The position numbers and the translations under genes were made by a program. 62,903 nucleotides of DNA from Anaerolineae bacterium. GTDB taxonomy: Bacteria > Chloroflexota > Anaerolineae > Aggregatilineales > Phototrophicaceae. The stretch lies in NCBI GenBank assembly GCA_022826865.1, contig JAJDUC010000109.1, positions 1 through 62,903 of the forward strand, in the 5' to 3' direction. Below, piece after piece: positions 38,671 to 48,333 of this stretch. The notes under the pieces were generated by a model. It searched no databases. It had not been told where the DNA came from and saw nothing but the letters and a program-made list of their open reading frames with translations. Position 1 is the first letter of the stretch; every line of letters begins with the position of its first letter.

Positions 38671-39123
38671 ATGCCGATTCATATCGAGTTAGTCACGCAA
38701 GAGAAAAAGGTCTTCGACGAGCCGGATGCCGATATTGTCATTGTGCCCGCCGTCGAAGGCGAAATGGGCGTGTTGCCTAATCACGCGCCGGTATTGACCG
38801 CCTTGACCTTCGGCGAGCTGGTGGTGCGCAAGGGCGCGGCCGAAGAACGATTCGCCGTATATGGCGGCGTGGTCGATGTGCGACCGGATAAAGTGGTCGT
38901 ATTGGCGGACCTGGCGGAATCGTCTTATGCCCTGGACTTGGAGAAGGCGCAGGAAGCGCGAGAACGCGCCCGCGCGCTGCTTGAAAGCGGCCTGCCCGGG
39001 GAAGAAAACCGCGACGCCTTGCAAGCTTTGCGGCGGGCAAACCTGGCGGTGCGCATCAGCCAGAAAATTCGCAGTCGCGGCAGCGGCTTGCGCATCCTGG
39101 AAGAAGAGGGAGACGAGACCTGA
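38671..39123 (+). CDS. atpC: ATP synthase F1 subunit epsilon
   Basis: This 150-aa epsilon subunit has the beta-sandwich domain (about 1-85: IVIVPAVEGEMGVLPNHAP) and a two-helix C-terminal domain (about 88-150) that can act as an inhibitor of ATP hydrolysis. It begins 12 bp after atpD with GGAGG as its ribosome site and ends the operon. A hairpin with a T-rich tail follows. Confidence 0.95.
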   Translation: MPIHIELVTQEKKVFDEPDADIVIVPAVEGEMGVLPNHAPVLTALTFGELVVRKGAAEERFAVYGGVVDVRPDKVVVLADLAESSYALDLEKAQEARERARALLESGLPGEENRDALQALRRANLAVRISQKIRSRGSGLRILEEEGDET

Positions 39124-39158
39124 TCCCGAGTCACTCAAACGAAAGCAACGACAGAACA

Positions 39159-39195
39159 GGCCCGGGTCAGCGAAAGTAGTCCGGGTTTTGTTTTT
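39159..39195 (+). terminator. Terminator after atpC
   Basis: CCCGG (39161-39165) pairs with CCGGG (39181-39185), extended by G-U pairs, and is followed by TTTTGTTTTT (39186-39195). It would separate the atp operon from the mreB-like gene. Confidence 0.55.
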
Positions 39196-39243
39196 GCTGT
39201 ACACTTAAACTGGCAGATAGCAAGCTTCCACCCGGCGGCTTTC

Positions 39244-40260
39244 ATGGCTCGTTTTGGCAAACAATTGGGCGTCGACCTTGGTACAGTCAATGTACTGATA
39301 TACGACAGCGGCCGCATTGTCTTGCAGGAGCCGTCGCTGGTCGCTCTGCTGGCGGAGGAAGAACGCATCGTCGATTTTGGTCACCCGGCGCGGGAGATGC
39401 TTGGCCGCGTGGATGACGAAGATATTCAGGTGATGCGGCCCCTACAGAACGGCGTTATCGCTGATTACGAAGTTACGGAAGCGATGCTGGAGTATTTCTT
39501 CGGCAAAATCGCCGGGAGGATCCGGCTCTTTCGACCGACGGTGATGGTTTCGGTCCCCTTCGGCGCCACCAGCGTTGAGAAGCGCGCCGTCCGTGAAGCG
39601 ATTCTGGCGGCGGGCGCGCGCGAAGTTCAATTGATGTGGGAACCGCTGGCATCGGCTTTGGGCGCTGGCTTGCCGGTCAGCACACCGGCCGGTGGCATGG
39701 TTGTCAATATCGGCGGCGGCATCACGGAAGCGGCCGTTCTGACGATGAACAATATTGTGCGCGCCGAAAGCGGGCGCGTCGGCGGACTGCGCCTGGACGA
39801 CGGCATCATTAGTTATGTGCGGCGCAAATACAACCTGACCGTCGGCCAGCCAACGGCCGAATCCATCAAGATTCAGATCGGGGCCGCGGTTGACCAGCCG
39901 CAAGAGATGACAATGGAAATCCAGGGACGGGACAATGTCTCCGGCCTGCCTCGCACCGTGCGCGTCACCACGGGTGAAGTGGTGGAAGCGCTGGCCGAAC
40001 CTTTAAGCCAGATTGCCAGCGTGGTCAAATCCGTCTTGTCGACGACTCCGCCTGAACTGTCATCGGACATCATTGATCGGGGCATAGTCTTGACCGGCGG
40101 CGGCGCCCTGCTGCGCGGCGTCGACAGTTATCTGACGCAAGCGACCGGTGTGCCAGTTTACCAAGCGGACAACCCCCTGATCAACGTTGTCGTGGGTTGT
40201 GGCCGCGCGTTGGAAGATCCGGCGATTCTGCGGCGTCTTGCCCAGACAACGCACTACTAA
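39244..40260 (+). CDS. mreB: MreB-like actin-family protein
   Basis: This 338-aa MreB/Mbl-type protein polymerises on the membrane and directs cell-wall growth. It has phosphate-1 VDLGTVNVLIY, phosphate-2 VNIGGGITEAAVL (Ile replaces the usual Thr after GGG, and Ala the usual Ile/Val) and the adenosine site RGIVLTGGGALLRG. mreC and mreD are not adjacent. Standalone mreB copies occur in several phyla; whether this one is the main cell-shape protein is not clear. Confidence 0.9.
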   Translation: MARFGKQLGVDLGTVNVLIYDSGRIVLQEPSLVALLAEEERIVDFGHPAREMLGRVDDEDIQVMRPLQNGVIADYEVTEAMLEYFFGKIAGRIRLFRPTVMVSVPFGATSVEKRAVREAILAAGAREVQLMWEPLASALGAGLPVSTPAGGMVVNIGGGITEAAVLTMNNIVRAESGRVGGLRLDDGIISYVRRKYNLTVGQPTAESIKIQIGAAVDQPQEMTMEIQGRDNVSGLPRTVRVTTGEVVEALAEPLSQIASVVKSVLSTTPPELSSDIIDRGIVLTGGGALLRGVDSYLTQATGVPVYQADNPLINVVVGCGRALEDPAILRRLAQTTHY

Positions 40261-40338
40261 GCAATTGCCAGTTGCCTTGGAGAAACCCTTGCTTGGCGGG
40301 CGACATGGACAGTCGGCCAAGCGGGCGATCGGGGCGCG

Positions 40339-40971
40339 TCAGGCTTCGAGATAGTAAGTCATTCGCTGCAGGTGCGTCACCGGGTCGATGTATTGAATCT
40401 GCACATGATCCGGCACGTTGATGTTGATCGGCGCGTAGTTGAGAATCGCGCGCACACCAGCTTCTACCAACTGGTCAGCCACTGACTGGGCGTCTTCGGC
40501 CGGAACGGCGAGCATCGCTATCTTTATGCCTTTGTCGTGAATTGCCTCGGCCATACTGCCCACCGGCTGCACGACGTAGTTGCCGATGCGTTGGCCGATC
40601 TTCTCCGGACTGATGTCAAAAACATCGGCAATGCTAAAGCCGCGATCCTGGAAACCGCGGTAGTGGGATATGGCGATGCCCAGGTTGCCGGCGCCTACGA
40701 CCACGACCGACCAATCCTGATTGACCTGCAGCACATCTTGCAGCCTTTCGATGAGAAACTCGATCTGGTAGCCGGTGCCCTGCTTGCCGAAGCCGCCAAA
40801 ATGAGAAAGGTCTTTGCGAATCTGGGCCGAACTGATATCCAGGCGTTTGCCTAATTCTTGCGAAGAGGTGACTTGTTTGTCATCTTGTTGCAAGCGTCTC
40901 AAGGCGCGCAGATAAAGCGGCAATCTGCCAATGACAATGTCAGGGATAGTTTCCGCTGATTTTGCGGACAT
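40339..40971 (-). CDS. rex: Redox-sensing transcriptional repressor Rex
   Basis: This 210-aa Rex protein represses respiratory and fermentative genes when NADH is low and releases DNA when NADH rises. The winged helix includes IPDIVIGRLPLYLRAL and SSAQIRKDLSHFGGFGKQG. The Rossmann half has VVVVGAGNLGIAISHYRGF. ATG 40971 was chosen because it gives the usual length; the longer frame (TTG 41013) starts inside the putative Rex operator. It is divergent from a GbsR-like regulator and is probably autoregulated. Confidence 0.93.
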   Translation of the reverse strand: MSAKSAETIPDIVIGRLPLYLRALRRLQQDDKQVTSSQELGKRLDISSAQIRKDLSHFGGFGKQGTGYQIEFLIERLQDVLQVNQDWSVVVVGAGNLGIAISHYRGFQDRGFSIADVFDISPEKIGQRIGNYVVQPVGSMAEAIHDKGIKIAMLAVPAEDAQSVADQLVEAGVRAILNYAPININVPDHVQIQYIDPVTHLQRMTYYLEA

Positions 40972-40995
40972 GGATAGTACCGCGACGCTTTGAGT

Positions 40996-41013
40996 TTGTG
41001 AAAGTTTCAACAA
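40996..41013. promoter_or_regulatory. rex: Rex-like operator upstream of rex
   Basis: TTGTGAAAGTTTCAACAA matches the published Rex operator (TTGTGAA-N4-TTCACAA) except for two positions in the second half. It lies 25 bp before the rex start in the divergent region. Autoregulation is common for Rex, so this is a plausible site. Confidence 0.55.
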
Positions 41014-41071
41014 TATTCATATTACCACCGCGCGTTTGTTCACGCTAGCGCCGCGCTGCATCCGGCATCGG

Positions 41072-41100
41072 TTGAAGGCCGGCGCTTCCGATGCTAGAAT
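41072..41100 (+). promoter_or_regulatory. Candidate promoter for the GbsR/MarR-like gene
   Basis: TTGAAG (41072-41077), a 17-bp spacer and TAGAAT (41095-41100) preceded by TGC. The same TGCTAGAAT box is seen before atpA, tig and the first sod. It sets the gene start downstream of 41100 and so excludes the long upstream frame. Confidence 0.6.
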
Positions 41101-41176
41101 GCGCTGTGCTGCGTGCGGCGGACGAGCGGAACACTCTCGAATTGATGACCGCGCGAGTCGAGGGGACGGCGCGGAT

Positions 41177-41761
41177 ATGGCTAGTGCAAATAACGAAAAA
41201 GTCAGCAATTCACGGCAGTTGGCCAAGGACTTGCAGATCGTCCACGACAGCATGTTGGATGGCTTGGGACAATTGGCCGACTATTTTGGCTTTAATCAAG
41301 TTATGGGCCAGCTCTATGGCAGTCTCCTGCTCAGCGCCGAACCGCTGTCTCTGGATGACATGATGGGACGGCTGGGCATCTCCAAGGCGAGCGTCAGCAC
41401 TAATATGCGCTCGCTTGAGCACATGGGCATGGTGCGGCAGGTCTGGGTGCGCGGGGGCAACGGCCGGCGCAAGTATTATCAGGCCGAGACCGACTTCTGG
41501 CAGATATTCTCCAATATCCTTAGCGGGCGCGAGATGCGCGATGTGGAGCGCGCCTTGGCCGTGATGGAGGAAAATCGCCAGCGCATTTCCAACACCATTG
41601 CGGAGTTGCCGGCCGATCAGCAGATTCTGGCGCGCCTGTATCTGGACCGCATCGCCCAGATGCAAGCGCTCTTTCGCTTCGCTCAGCTTCTCATCAATAG
41701 CATCCTGAACCAGGTCAGCGGTATTGATGTCTCGGATGTCTCTGGCGTTGAACTGCAATAG
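41177..41761 (+). CDS. GbsR/MarR-type transcriptional regulator
   Basis: This 194-aa protein has a MarR-like winged helix (DDMMGRLGISKASVSTNMRS recognition region, then MGMVRQVWVRGGNGRRKYY wing) at about 54-95, flanked by helices that would dimerise. GbsR-type proteins often control betaine or osmolyte genes, but none is nearby. The start ATG 41177 is supported by the promoter at 41072-41100; the AGGGG at 41161-41165 is rather far (11 bp). The next element is tRNA-Leu. Confidence 0.8.
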   Translation: MASANNEKVSNSRQLAKDLQIVHDSMLDGLGQLADYFGFNQVMGQLYGSLLLSAEPLSLDDMMGRLGISKASVSTNMRSLEHMGMVRQVWVRGGNGRRKYYQAETDFWQIFSNILSGREMRDVERALAVMEENRQRISNTIAELPADQQILARLYLDRIAQMQALFRFAQLLINSILNQVSGIDVSDVSGVELQ

Positions 41762-41771
41762 AACTCGCCCC

Positions 41772-41800
41772 TTGCTGTAAATGCTGGCCGTTACTATAAT
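41772..41800 (+). promoter_or_regulatory. Candidate tRNA-Leu promoter
   Basis: TTGCTG (41772-41777), 17 bp and a perfect TATAAT (41795-41800), ending 20 bp before the tRNA. Confidence 0.6.
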
Positions 41801-41819
41801 TCTGCATCGGCCGGCCCCC

Positions 41820-41900
41820 GAGGAAGTGGCGGAATTGGCAGACGCGCATGACTTAGGATCATGTCTCTTTGAGGTGAGGGTTCGAGTCCCTCCTTCCTCA
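41820..41900 (+). tRNA. tRNA-Leu (UAG anticodon)
   Basis: The acceptor stem is GAGGAAG (41820-41826) pairing with CTTCCTC (41893-41899), with discriminator A. The T-loop is GGTTCGAGTCC. The anticodon loop CTTAGGA carries TAG, which reads CUA and other CUN codons. A long variable arm is present, as expected for Leu. The terminal CCA is not encoded. Confidence 0.93.
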
Positions 41901-41913
41901 ATAATTTGAAGCA

Positions 41914-41946
41914 CAAAGGGCGCAGCATGCGCCTTTACATTTTCTG
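41914..41946 (+). terminator. Terminator-like hairpin after tRNA-Leu
   Basis: An AAAGG..GCGC stem with a one-base bulge pairs with GCGCCTTT, followed by a T-rich but interrupted stretch (ACATTTTCT). It is a weak intrinsic terminator. Confidence 0.4.
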
Positions 41947-41977
41947 ATGGAAATTCTATATCGTCCGCGCCCATAAG

Positions 41978-41986
41978 TGCTAGAAT
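41978..41986 (+). promoter_or_regulatory. Extended -10 box before tig
   Basis: TGCTAGAAT, the same extended -10 form seen before atpA, the GbsR-like gene and sod. No clear -35 is seen. It ends 28 bp before the tig start codon. Confidence 0.45.
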
Positions 41987-42013
41987 GAGCGGCGACAAGT
42001 CAAGGATTTGGAA

Positions 42014-43654
42014 TTGAACCTGCAGACCGAGCGCATCGACAATCACAAAGCCCAGTTTACGATTGAGATCGAAAGCGACCAGTTGGACGAGGCCAAGCGC
42101 CAGGCCGCGCGCAAAATCTCGCGGCAGGTGCGCATCAAGGGATTCCGAAAAGGCAAGGCGCCCTATCGGCTGGTGGCGCAATATGTGGGCGAGGGCGCGA
42201 TCCTGGAAGAAGCCCTCGAGGCGCTTCGCGACAATCTATACAAACGCGCGCTGGAAGAATCGGAAATTGTGCCTTATGGCCCCGGCGCCTTTGAAGACTT
42301 CACACTCGAGCCGACGCCGACATTCACCTTCTCCGTCCCTTTGCAGCCGGAAGTGGATTTGAAGGACTATCTCGATGTTCGGCTGGAGTTTGATGCGCCG
42401 TCGATCACGGAAGAGGAGGTCGATGAGGCGCTCCGGCAATTGCAAATGAACGCCGTCGAAGTTGTGGATGAGGATGTGAGGCTGACGGCGGCCGGCAATC
42501 GCGTGACAATTGGGGTCGAAAGCGAATTCATCGACGGCGAGGCGCCGGAAGATTCCTCCGAAACTGAGCTCCTGGCTGCTGAGGGTGATCCACCCACAGC
42601 CGACGCCGATGCGACGGACAGCCAGGAAGTGGACGAGAGCCTGCCCGTCATTCCCAATAAGGGCGATACCTTCGTCCAAGACGAAAACATCGTCATCATT
42701 CTCGACCCAAACGAAGATCCCTTTGTCCACGGCTTCGTTGAGCATTTGATTGATGTTGAGATCGGCAGCGATGTCGAGTTTGAGCTGACCATTCCGGATG
42801 ACGATGTCGATGAAGGGATAGCCGGAAGGCGCGTCAGCTTCCTCGTTTACGTGAAAAGCGCCGAGGAGATTGCGATTCCGGAACTCGACGATGAATTCGC
42901 CCGGCGCGTGAGCCGCAGCCGTGGCGACGAAGAGCGCGATATGGCCGGTTTCCGCGCTGCAATCCAGGCGGAATTGGAGCGGACGCGCCTCGATGAGGTC
43001 AGAAACGAATACGCCGAACTTGTGCTTGAAGAGGTCGTCGCCGGCGCGGAAATCGAATACCCGGAAGTGATGCTGGATGAACAAATCGACGGCATGCTCA
43101 GCGAATTTGAGGCGAATCTGAAACAGCGCGGCGTCAGCCTCGAAGATTATCTGCGCCTGACCAATTCAAGCAACGACGATCTGCGCGAGCAATACCGCGA
43201 GCCGGCCAGGCATTCGCTGCGCCATACCTTGGTCCTGCGTGAATTGGTGAACGCGCAAGCGATCGACGTCAGCGATGAAGATCTTGAAGCGCGACTCGAT
43301 CTTGTCATCGCCCGCTATGGCGAGAGCGACGCCATTCGCAAACTTTTTGACACGCCGCAAATGAAGGACAACATCCGCAATGAATTGATGATGAGCCATG
43401 TCAATGCTCACCTTTTCGCCATCGGTCGGGGCGTCGCCCCCGACGTTGAGGTTGAAGCGTTGAAAGGACGGATGGCCGCGGACGCGGTACTCGCGCGCGA
43501 GCGCAGCGAACGTCTGCAGCGCTATACGGCCGAAGATGAAGCCGCTCTGGCTGAAAGCAAGGCGGACGAGGCGCCGCTGGATGCGGAAGCCGCCGTGGAA
43601 ACTGAGGAGGACGGCGCAACCGGCGCGGAGATCATACAAGAGCAAAACGACTGA
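42014..43654 (+). CDS. tig: Trigger factor
   Basis: This 546-aa ribosome-bound chaperone/prolyl isomerase has the ribosome-docking signature GFRKGKAP at about 43-50, an FKBP-like domain (about 148-290) and an alpha-helical C-terminal domain. It is about 110 residues longer than E. coli trigger factor, largely because of an acidic insertion in the FKBP region (about 172-226, rich in Glu, Asp and Ala) and a C-terminal acidic tail. TTG 42014 was chosen: AAGGAT lies upstream and the protein then begins as other trigger factors do (N-L-Q-T-E). clpP and clpX follow. Confidence 0.9.
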   Translation: MNLQTERIDNHKAQFTIEIESDQLDEAKRQAARKISRQVRIKGFRKGKAPYRLVAQYVGEGAILEEALEALRDNLYKRALEESEIVPYGPGAFEDFTLEPTPTFTFSVPLQPEVDLKDYLDVRLEFDAPSITEEEVDEALRQLQMNAVEVVDEDVRLTAAGNRVTIGVESEFIDGEAPEDSSETELLAAEGDPPTADADATDSQEVDESLPVIPNKGDTFVQDENIVIILDPNEDPFVHGFVEHLIDVEIGSDVEFELTIPDDDVDEGIAGRRVSFLVYVKSAEEIAIPELDDEFARRVSRSRGDEERDMAGFRAAIQAELERTRLDEVRNEYAELVLEEVVAGAEIEYPEVMLDEQIDGMLSEFEANLKQRGVSLEDYLRLTNSSNDDLREQYREPARHSLRHTLVLRELVNAQAIDVSDEDLEARLDLVIARYGESDAIRKLFDTPQMKDNIRNELMMSHVNAHLFAIGRGVAPDVEVEALKGRMAADAVLARERSERLQRYTAEDEAALAESKADEAPLDAEAAVETEEDGATGAEIIQEQND

Positions 43655-43703
43655 AGGCCGAGCGGTGGGCTTGCCCGAAGCCAGGAAAGGTGCTAAGACA
43701 GGC

Positions 43704-44318
43704 ATGATGAGCATTCACAACGTAATCCCGATGGTAATTGAGCAGGGCAGCCGCGGCGAGCGCGCTTATGACATTTATTCCCTGCTGTTGAAAGAACGGA
43801 TCATTTTCGTCGGCTCGGGGATCAATGACCAGATTGCCAACTTGATCGTGGCGCAGTTGCTGTTTCTGGAACGTGAAGGACCCGATCGCAGGATTCAAAT
43901 GTACATCAATTCGCCCGGCGGAGCTGTTTATTCCGGGCTGGCGATCTATGACACCATGCAGCAGATCGCGGCGCCGGTCAGCACGGTCGCGGTTGGCATC
44001 ACCGCCAGTTTCGGCACTGTCCTGCTGACGGCCGGCGAAAATGAGATGCGGCTGGCGCTTCCGAACGCTACAATTCACATGCACCAACCCTTGGGCGGCG
44101 CGCAGGGCCAAGCCTCTGATATCGTCATTCAAGCGGAAGAAATTGTGCGGCTTAAGCAGCGGATCATCCAGATCTTCGTCAACCATACGGGCAAAAGCGC
44201 CGAAGAGATTGAAGGCGCCACCGATCGCGACATTTATATGACGGCAGAAGAGGCCACCGAATTCGGCTTGATCGATTCTGTATTGCTCTCCGAAACGCGC
44301 GAGCTTGAAGGGGCTTGA
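43704..44318 (+). CDS. clpP: ATP-dependent Clp protease, proteolytic subunit
   Basis: This 204-aa serine protease has the catalytic Ser in [12 protein letters not shown], His in [12 protein letters not shown] and Asp in [11 protein letters not shown]. It forms the tetradecameric chamber fed by ClpX. ATG 43704 (or 43707) gives a normal length; the frame extends back to overlap tig, which is not likely. The stop overlaps the region just before clpX. Confidence 0.95.
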   Translation: MMSIHNVIPMVIEQGSRGERAYDIYSLLLKERIIFVGSGINDQIANLIVAQLLFLEREGPDRRIQMYINSPGGAVYSGLAIYDTMQQIAAPVSTVAVGITASFGTVLLTAGENEMRLALPNATIHMHQPLGGAQGQASDIVIQAEEIVRLKQRIIQIFVNHTGKSAEEIEGATDRDIYMTAEEATEFGLIDSVLLSETRELEGA

Positions 44319-44319
44319 T

Positions 44320-45603
44320 GTGAGTTTTTCCCCACTGAAACATCGTTGCAGCTTTTGCACGCGTACGCCCGAAGAGGTCGAGCGGCTAATCGCCGGGCCT
44401 GAGCACGTATTTATCTGCAACTATTGTGTTGAACTCTGTCAGAATCTGATTCGGGAAGAGGAAGCGGGCGAACCGGAAGCGGATGCGGATGTCAGCTTTG
44501 ATTTCGCCCTGTCGCCGCGTCAGATTATGCAGCGCCTCGACGAATATGTGATTGGCCAGGCGGATGCCAAGCGCGTTCTAAGCGTCGCGGTTTATAACCA
44601 CTACAAACGTATACAAGCGGCGGACGCTCCGCAAGACGTCGAACTGGAAAAGAGCAATATTTTGCTCATCGGTCCCACCGGCTCCGGAAAGACTTTGTTG
44701 GCGCAGACCTTGGCGCGCATCCTTGATGTACCGATTTGCATTACCGATGCGACCGCCCTCACCGAGGCCGGATACGTAGGCGAAGATGTGGAAAACATCC
44801 TGCTGCGCTTGATTCAGGCCGCCGACGGCGATATCTCCCGCGCTGAGCGCGGCATCATCTATATCGACGAAATCGACAAGATTTCCCGCAAGTCAAATTC
44901 CAATCCCTCGATTACACGCGATGTCTCCGGCGAAGGCGTACAGCAGGCTCTGCTCAAGATCATCGAAGGCACGCTGGCGAATGTGCCGCCTCAGGGCGGG
45001 CGCAAGCACCCGCATCAGGAGTTTCTCCAGATCAATACGCGCAATATCCTATTCATTGTCGGCGGTACATTTGCCGGGCTGGATGAAGTGATTCGCCGGC
45101 GCATCGGCATGAAGAGCCGCATGGGATTTGGCGCCCAGAGCGAAGACCGGGCGCAGACCGTGGCTGACCTGCTCGGCGAAGCATCGCCCGAGGACCTGGT
45201 GCAGCACGGCATGATACCGGAAATGGTAGGGCGATTGCCGGTGACGGTTAACCTGAATCCCCTGGAACTCGACGACCTTGTTCGCATCATGATCGAACCA
45301 AAAAACGCTCTCATACGCCAATATCAGCACTTGCTTGCGCTTGACGATGTTGACCTGGTCTTTGAGCCAGGGGCGCTGCAAGCGGCAGCCGAGCTGGCAT
45401 TGGAACACGAGACCGGCGCCCGTGGTCTGCGTTCCATCATTGAAGCCTGCCTGCTTGAGGTGATGTTCGAGGCGCCAAGCCGCGCTGAAATCACCAAAGT
45501 CGAAATTGACGCGGGCGTGATCCGCGGCGATGAAAAGCCGCGCATTATCACCAGCGATGGCCGCGTCATTTCCTTGTCAGAAAAGATCAATCCCGCGGCT
45601 TAA
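44320..45603 (+). CDS. clpX: ATP-dependent Clp protease ATP-binding subunit ClpX
   Basis: This 427-aa AAA+ unfoldase has a zinc-binding domain with C-S-F-C and C-N-Y-C at the N-terminus, P-loop [15 protein letters not shown], Walker [10 protein letters not shown], sensor motifs and the pore loop near [12 protein letters not shown] 44320, 2 bp after clpP, follows GAAGGGG at 6-bp spacing; the TTG at 44305 would overlap clpP. The tig-clpP-clpX order is a classical arrangement. Confidence 0.95.
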   Translation: MSFSPLKHRCSFCTRTPEEVERLIAGPEHVFICNYCVELCQNLIREEEAGEPEADADVSFDFALSPRQIMQRLDEYVIGQADAKRVLSVAVYNHYKRIQAADAPQDVELEKSNILLIGPTGSGKTLLAQTLARILDVPICITDATALTEAGYVGEDVENILLRLIQAADGDISRAERGIIYIDEIDKISRKSNSNPSITRDVSGEGVQQALLKIIEGTLANVPPQGGRKHPHQEFLQINTRNILFIVGGTFAGLDEVIRRRIGMKSRMGFGAQSEDRAQTVADLLGEASPEDLVQHGMIPEMVGRLPVTVNLNPLELDDLVRIMIEPKNALIRQYQHLLALDDVDLVFEPGALQAAAELALEHETGARGLRSIIEACLLEVMFEAPSRAEITKVEIDAGVIRGDEKPRIITSDGRVISLSEKINPAA

Positions 45604-45634
45604 GCGTCTGGGGCGCGCCCTCCCCGCATTCCAA

Positions 45635-46249
45635 TTATTGGCTGATGGGCAGCAATATAACTTCAGTTGCGCTATCGGCGCGGCTCTTCAGCGTTTGCGC
45701 GTCCAGGTGGGTCGCTTCTTCGCCGGCGCCGCCCCAGTTGTAGGGGATGGCCCACTTGGGTTTCATCATCTCCAGCAGCTGCAGGGCATCCGGAAGCGAC
45801 AGACGGCCATAGCCATCAATGGGCAGCAGCACGATATCCGGTCGCAGGTGCGCCATTTCCGGAATCAACTCCGAGTTGCCGACGTAGTAGATATCAAAAA
45901 GGTCAAGCGAAATAAGGAAACCCAGTCCGCTATGATGGCGCTGATCGCGCTGGGATGATGCCGGAATCGCTTTGATGCTGGCGCGGTCGATGTTGAAGCT
46001 ATGCCAGGTGCGCAGCACAGTTGTGCCCGGAATGACGCGCGCGACATCGTCGCTGCCGAGAATTACCGTGCTGTGGCCGCGAATCTTTTCCACATCGGCC
46101 GGCGAACACTGATCGTAATGGTCGTGTCCAATCAGAATGGCGTCCGGGGGCGAATCCCGCTTGACCACGCGCCAGGGCGCAATCTGGATGAAGGGCGCGC
46201 CTTCGATGGTGAAGCTGCCATGGCCTTGCCATTTGATGCGGTCTAACAA
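45635..46249 (-). CDS. MBL-fold metal-dependent hydrolase (UlaG-like)
   Basis: This 204-aa metallo-beta-lactamase-fold protein has the metal motif IGHDHYDQCSPADVE (H-D-H-Y-D form of H-x-H-x-D). TWHSFNIDR, YYVGNSE and VLLPIDGYGRLS are the usual later segments, and AIPYNWGG lies near the end. It belongs to the UlaG/L-ascorbate-phosphate lactonase-like group. The TTG start 46249 follows GGAT at good spacing; a longer frame (to 46384) reaches towards the obg promoter. The substrate is unknown. Confidence 0.75.
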   Translation of the reverse strand: MLDRIKWQGHGSFTIEGAPFIQIAPWRVVKRDSPPDAILIGHDHYDQCSPADVEKIRGHSTVILGSDDVARVIPGTTVLRTWHSFNIDRASIKAIPASSQRDQRHHSGLGFLISLDLFDIYYVGNSELIPEMAHLRPDIVLLPIDGYGRLSLPDALQLLEMMKPKWAIPYNWGGAGEEATHLDAQTLKSRADSATEVILLPISQ

Positions 46250-46456
46250 CGCAGATCCTTTCGGGAAGGGCTCTCGTCTTGCTGCCGGGGCGTCACGTTT
46301 TGCGACGGCCTCTGCTCCGGCGATTATAGATTCGCTGATTCCCGCTTCCAAGAAGAATCTGCGCGCGTGCCCATGGCTTTTCATCTACACGCTCGCCCTG
46401 AACTCAGGTATGCTATCGCAGCGATAAGGGATGGCGGGAACGGCGATCAACGCGCG

Positions 46457-47722
46457 ATGCTGGTTGATGAAGCCAAGATATTTGTAGCGAGCGGCAAGGG
46501 CGGTGATGGCATGGTGTCCTTTCGCCGCGAGAAATACGTGCCGCGCGGTGGTCCTTCCGGCGGCGATGGCGGCCGCGGCGGCGATGTCGTACTCAAAGCT
46601 GATGCCAATATCAATACGCTCTATGCCTTCAGGAAACATGTGCATTTTCGAGCCGGGCCCGGTGGCAAAGGCGGCTCAAGCAACAAGACAGGCGCCGATG
46701 CCGAACGCCTCATTGTGCCTGTTCCGGCTGGCACCGTCATTCGTGATTCCGCAACCGGCGGGCTAATTGCCGATTTGCTGCAGCCGGAAGCGGAGGCGGT
46801 CGTCGCCGCCGGCGGGCGCGGCGGCCGCGGCAACGCGCGATTCAAGACCGCGGCGAACCAGGCGCCGCGACTTGCGGAAAAAGGCGAACCCGGCAGCGAA
46901 CGCTGGATCGCGCTGGAGTTAAAGTTGATTGCCGATGTCGGCTTGGTCGGCGTGCCAAATGCCGGCAAATCCACTTTGCTATCCGTGGTCAGCAACGCCA
47001 AGCCGAAGATCGCCGATTATCCCTTCACCACCTTGGAGCCAAACCTGGGCGCCGTCATCTACGACAACCGGGACCTGGTATTTGCCGATATTCCCGGCTT
47101 GATTGAAGGCGCGCACCTTGGCATCGGCTTGGGCCATGCCTTTCTGCGACATGTCCAACGCACCCGCTTGATTGTGCATGTTCTCGATGGCGCGGCGGCC
47201 GATCCGGTGGCCGATTACAATCAGATCCGCGCGGAGTTGGCGCTCTACGATAAGCAATTGCTTGCGCGCCCGGAGATTGTAGTTCTCAACAAGATCGACT
47301 TGCCGGAGACGCGTGAATACCAGGATCTGCTCATGGAAAGTCTGGAGGAGCGCGGCATCGGCCGGCCCTTAGCCATATCTGCCTTGACGCGCGAAAATGT
47401 GACGCGCCTTATCCAACAAGTCTTCGAGTTGGCCGCGGACTTGCCCCAGCGCCGCGAAGCCCCACCGACGGAAGCGCCAGTCTATGAACTGGAGGATGCG
47501 GATCTGTCCTTTGAACTGACAACTCGCGATGGCCAGTTTTTTGTCAGTGGCGACCGCATCGAGCGAGCGGCGGCGATGACCTATTGGGATTACGACGAGG
47601 CTGTGGCCCGTTTCCAAAAGACGCTCGAGGCGCTAGGTGTGGCGGCTGCTTTGGAAAGCGCCGGCGTTCAAAGCGGGGATACCGTCTACATCGGTGATTT
47701 CGAATTGGAGTGGTCCGAATGA
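46457..47722 (+). CDS. obg: GTPase Obg/CgtA
   Basis: This 421-aa GTPase takes part in 50S ribosome assembly and the stringent response. It has the glycine-rich Obg fold (residues 1-158, SGKGGDGMVSFRREK), G domain (GVPNAGKSTLLSVV, DIPGL, NKIDL, S-A-L) and a C-terminal OCT domain (about 345-421). The next gene, nadD, overlaps its stop by ATGA. ATG 46457 is the family start; the frame runs further upstream without support. Confidence 0.95.
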   Translation: MLVDEAKIFVASGKGGDGMVSFRREKYVPRGGPSGGDGGRGGDVVLKADANINTLYAFRKHVHFRAGPGGKGGSSNKTGADAERLIVPVPAGTVIRDSATGGLIADLLQPEAEAVVAAGGRGGRGNARFKTAANQAPRLAEKGEPGSERWIALELKLIADVGLVGVPNAGKSTLLSVVSNAKPKIADYPFTTLEPNLGAVIYDNRDLVFADIPGLIEGAHLGIGLGHAFLRHVQRTRLIVHVLDGAAADPVADYNQIRAELALYDKQLLARPEIVVLNKIDLPETREYQDLLMESLEERGIGRPLAISALTRENVTRLIQQVFELAADLPQRREAPPTEAPVYELEDADLSFELTTRDGQFFVSGDRIERAAAMTYWDYDEAVARFQKTLEALGVAAALESAGVQSGDTVYIGDFELEWSE

Positions 47723-48327
47723 CAGTCGAGCGCATCGGCATACTCGGCGGCGCTTTCGACCCTCCGCAGATTGGGCACCTGATCCTGGCTGAATATGGCC
47801 GAGAGGCCTTGAATCTCGATCGCGTGCTCTTTGTGCCGGTGGGGGATCATCCGGTCAAGAAGCGCGAAATCCGTCTTCCGCTTGCGCATCGCCTGGCCAT
47901 GCTCCGGCTTGCTGTCTGCGATCATCCTGCCTTTGAAATCTCGCGCGTCGACATCGACCGGCCTGGACCGCATTATTCGGCGGACATGGTCAAGATCGTC
48001 GGGGCGCAGAATCCCGGCGCGGCGCTTTACTTCTTGATGGGCGGCGATAATTTTTGCGCGCTGCCAACATGGGAGCGTCCCAGGGAACTCTATCGCTGCT
48101 GCCGCTTGGTGGTCATGAAGCGGGCCGACGAAGAATTCACGCTGGATATGCACGATGACGCCTTGCCCGGGCTCTCGCGCAGAGTCGATCTGGTCGATGT
48201 GCCGATTCTCAGCGTCTGGGTGTCGTCAACCTATGTCGTTAACCGGATTCACGCCGGGCGCAGCGCGCGCTATCTGGTGCCGGATCCGGTCCTCGAATAC
48301 ATCCGCGCCCATAATTTGTACCACTGA
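47719..48327 (+). CDS. nadD: Nicotinate-nucleotide adenylyltransferase
   Basis: This 202-aa NadD adenylates nicotinic acid mononucleotide in NAD synthesis. It shows the nucleotidyltransferase motif GILGGAFDPPQIGHLILAE (G-x-F-D-P-x-x-x-G-H) and the late SSTYVVNRIHAG. The start overlaps the obg stop by ATGA and 6 bp separate it from the next gene, so obg-nadD is likely one operon. Confidence 0.93.
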   Translation: MTVERIGILGGAFDPPQIGHLILAEYGREALNLDRVLFVPVGDHPVKKREIRLPLAHRLAMLRLAVCDHPAFEISRVDIDRPGPHYSADMVKIVGAQNPGAALYFLMGGDNFCALPTWERPRELYRCCRLVVMKRADEEFTLDMHDDALPGLSRRVDLVDVPILSVWVSSTYVVNRIHAGRSARYLVPDPVLEYIRAHNLYH

Positions 48328-48333
48328 TCGCCG

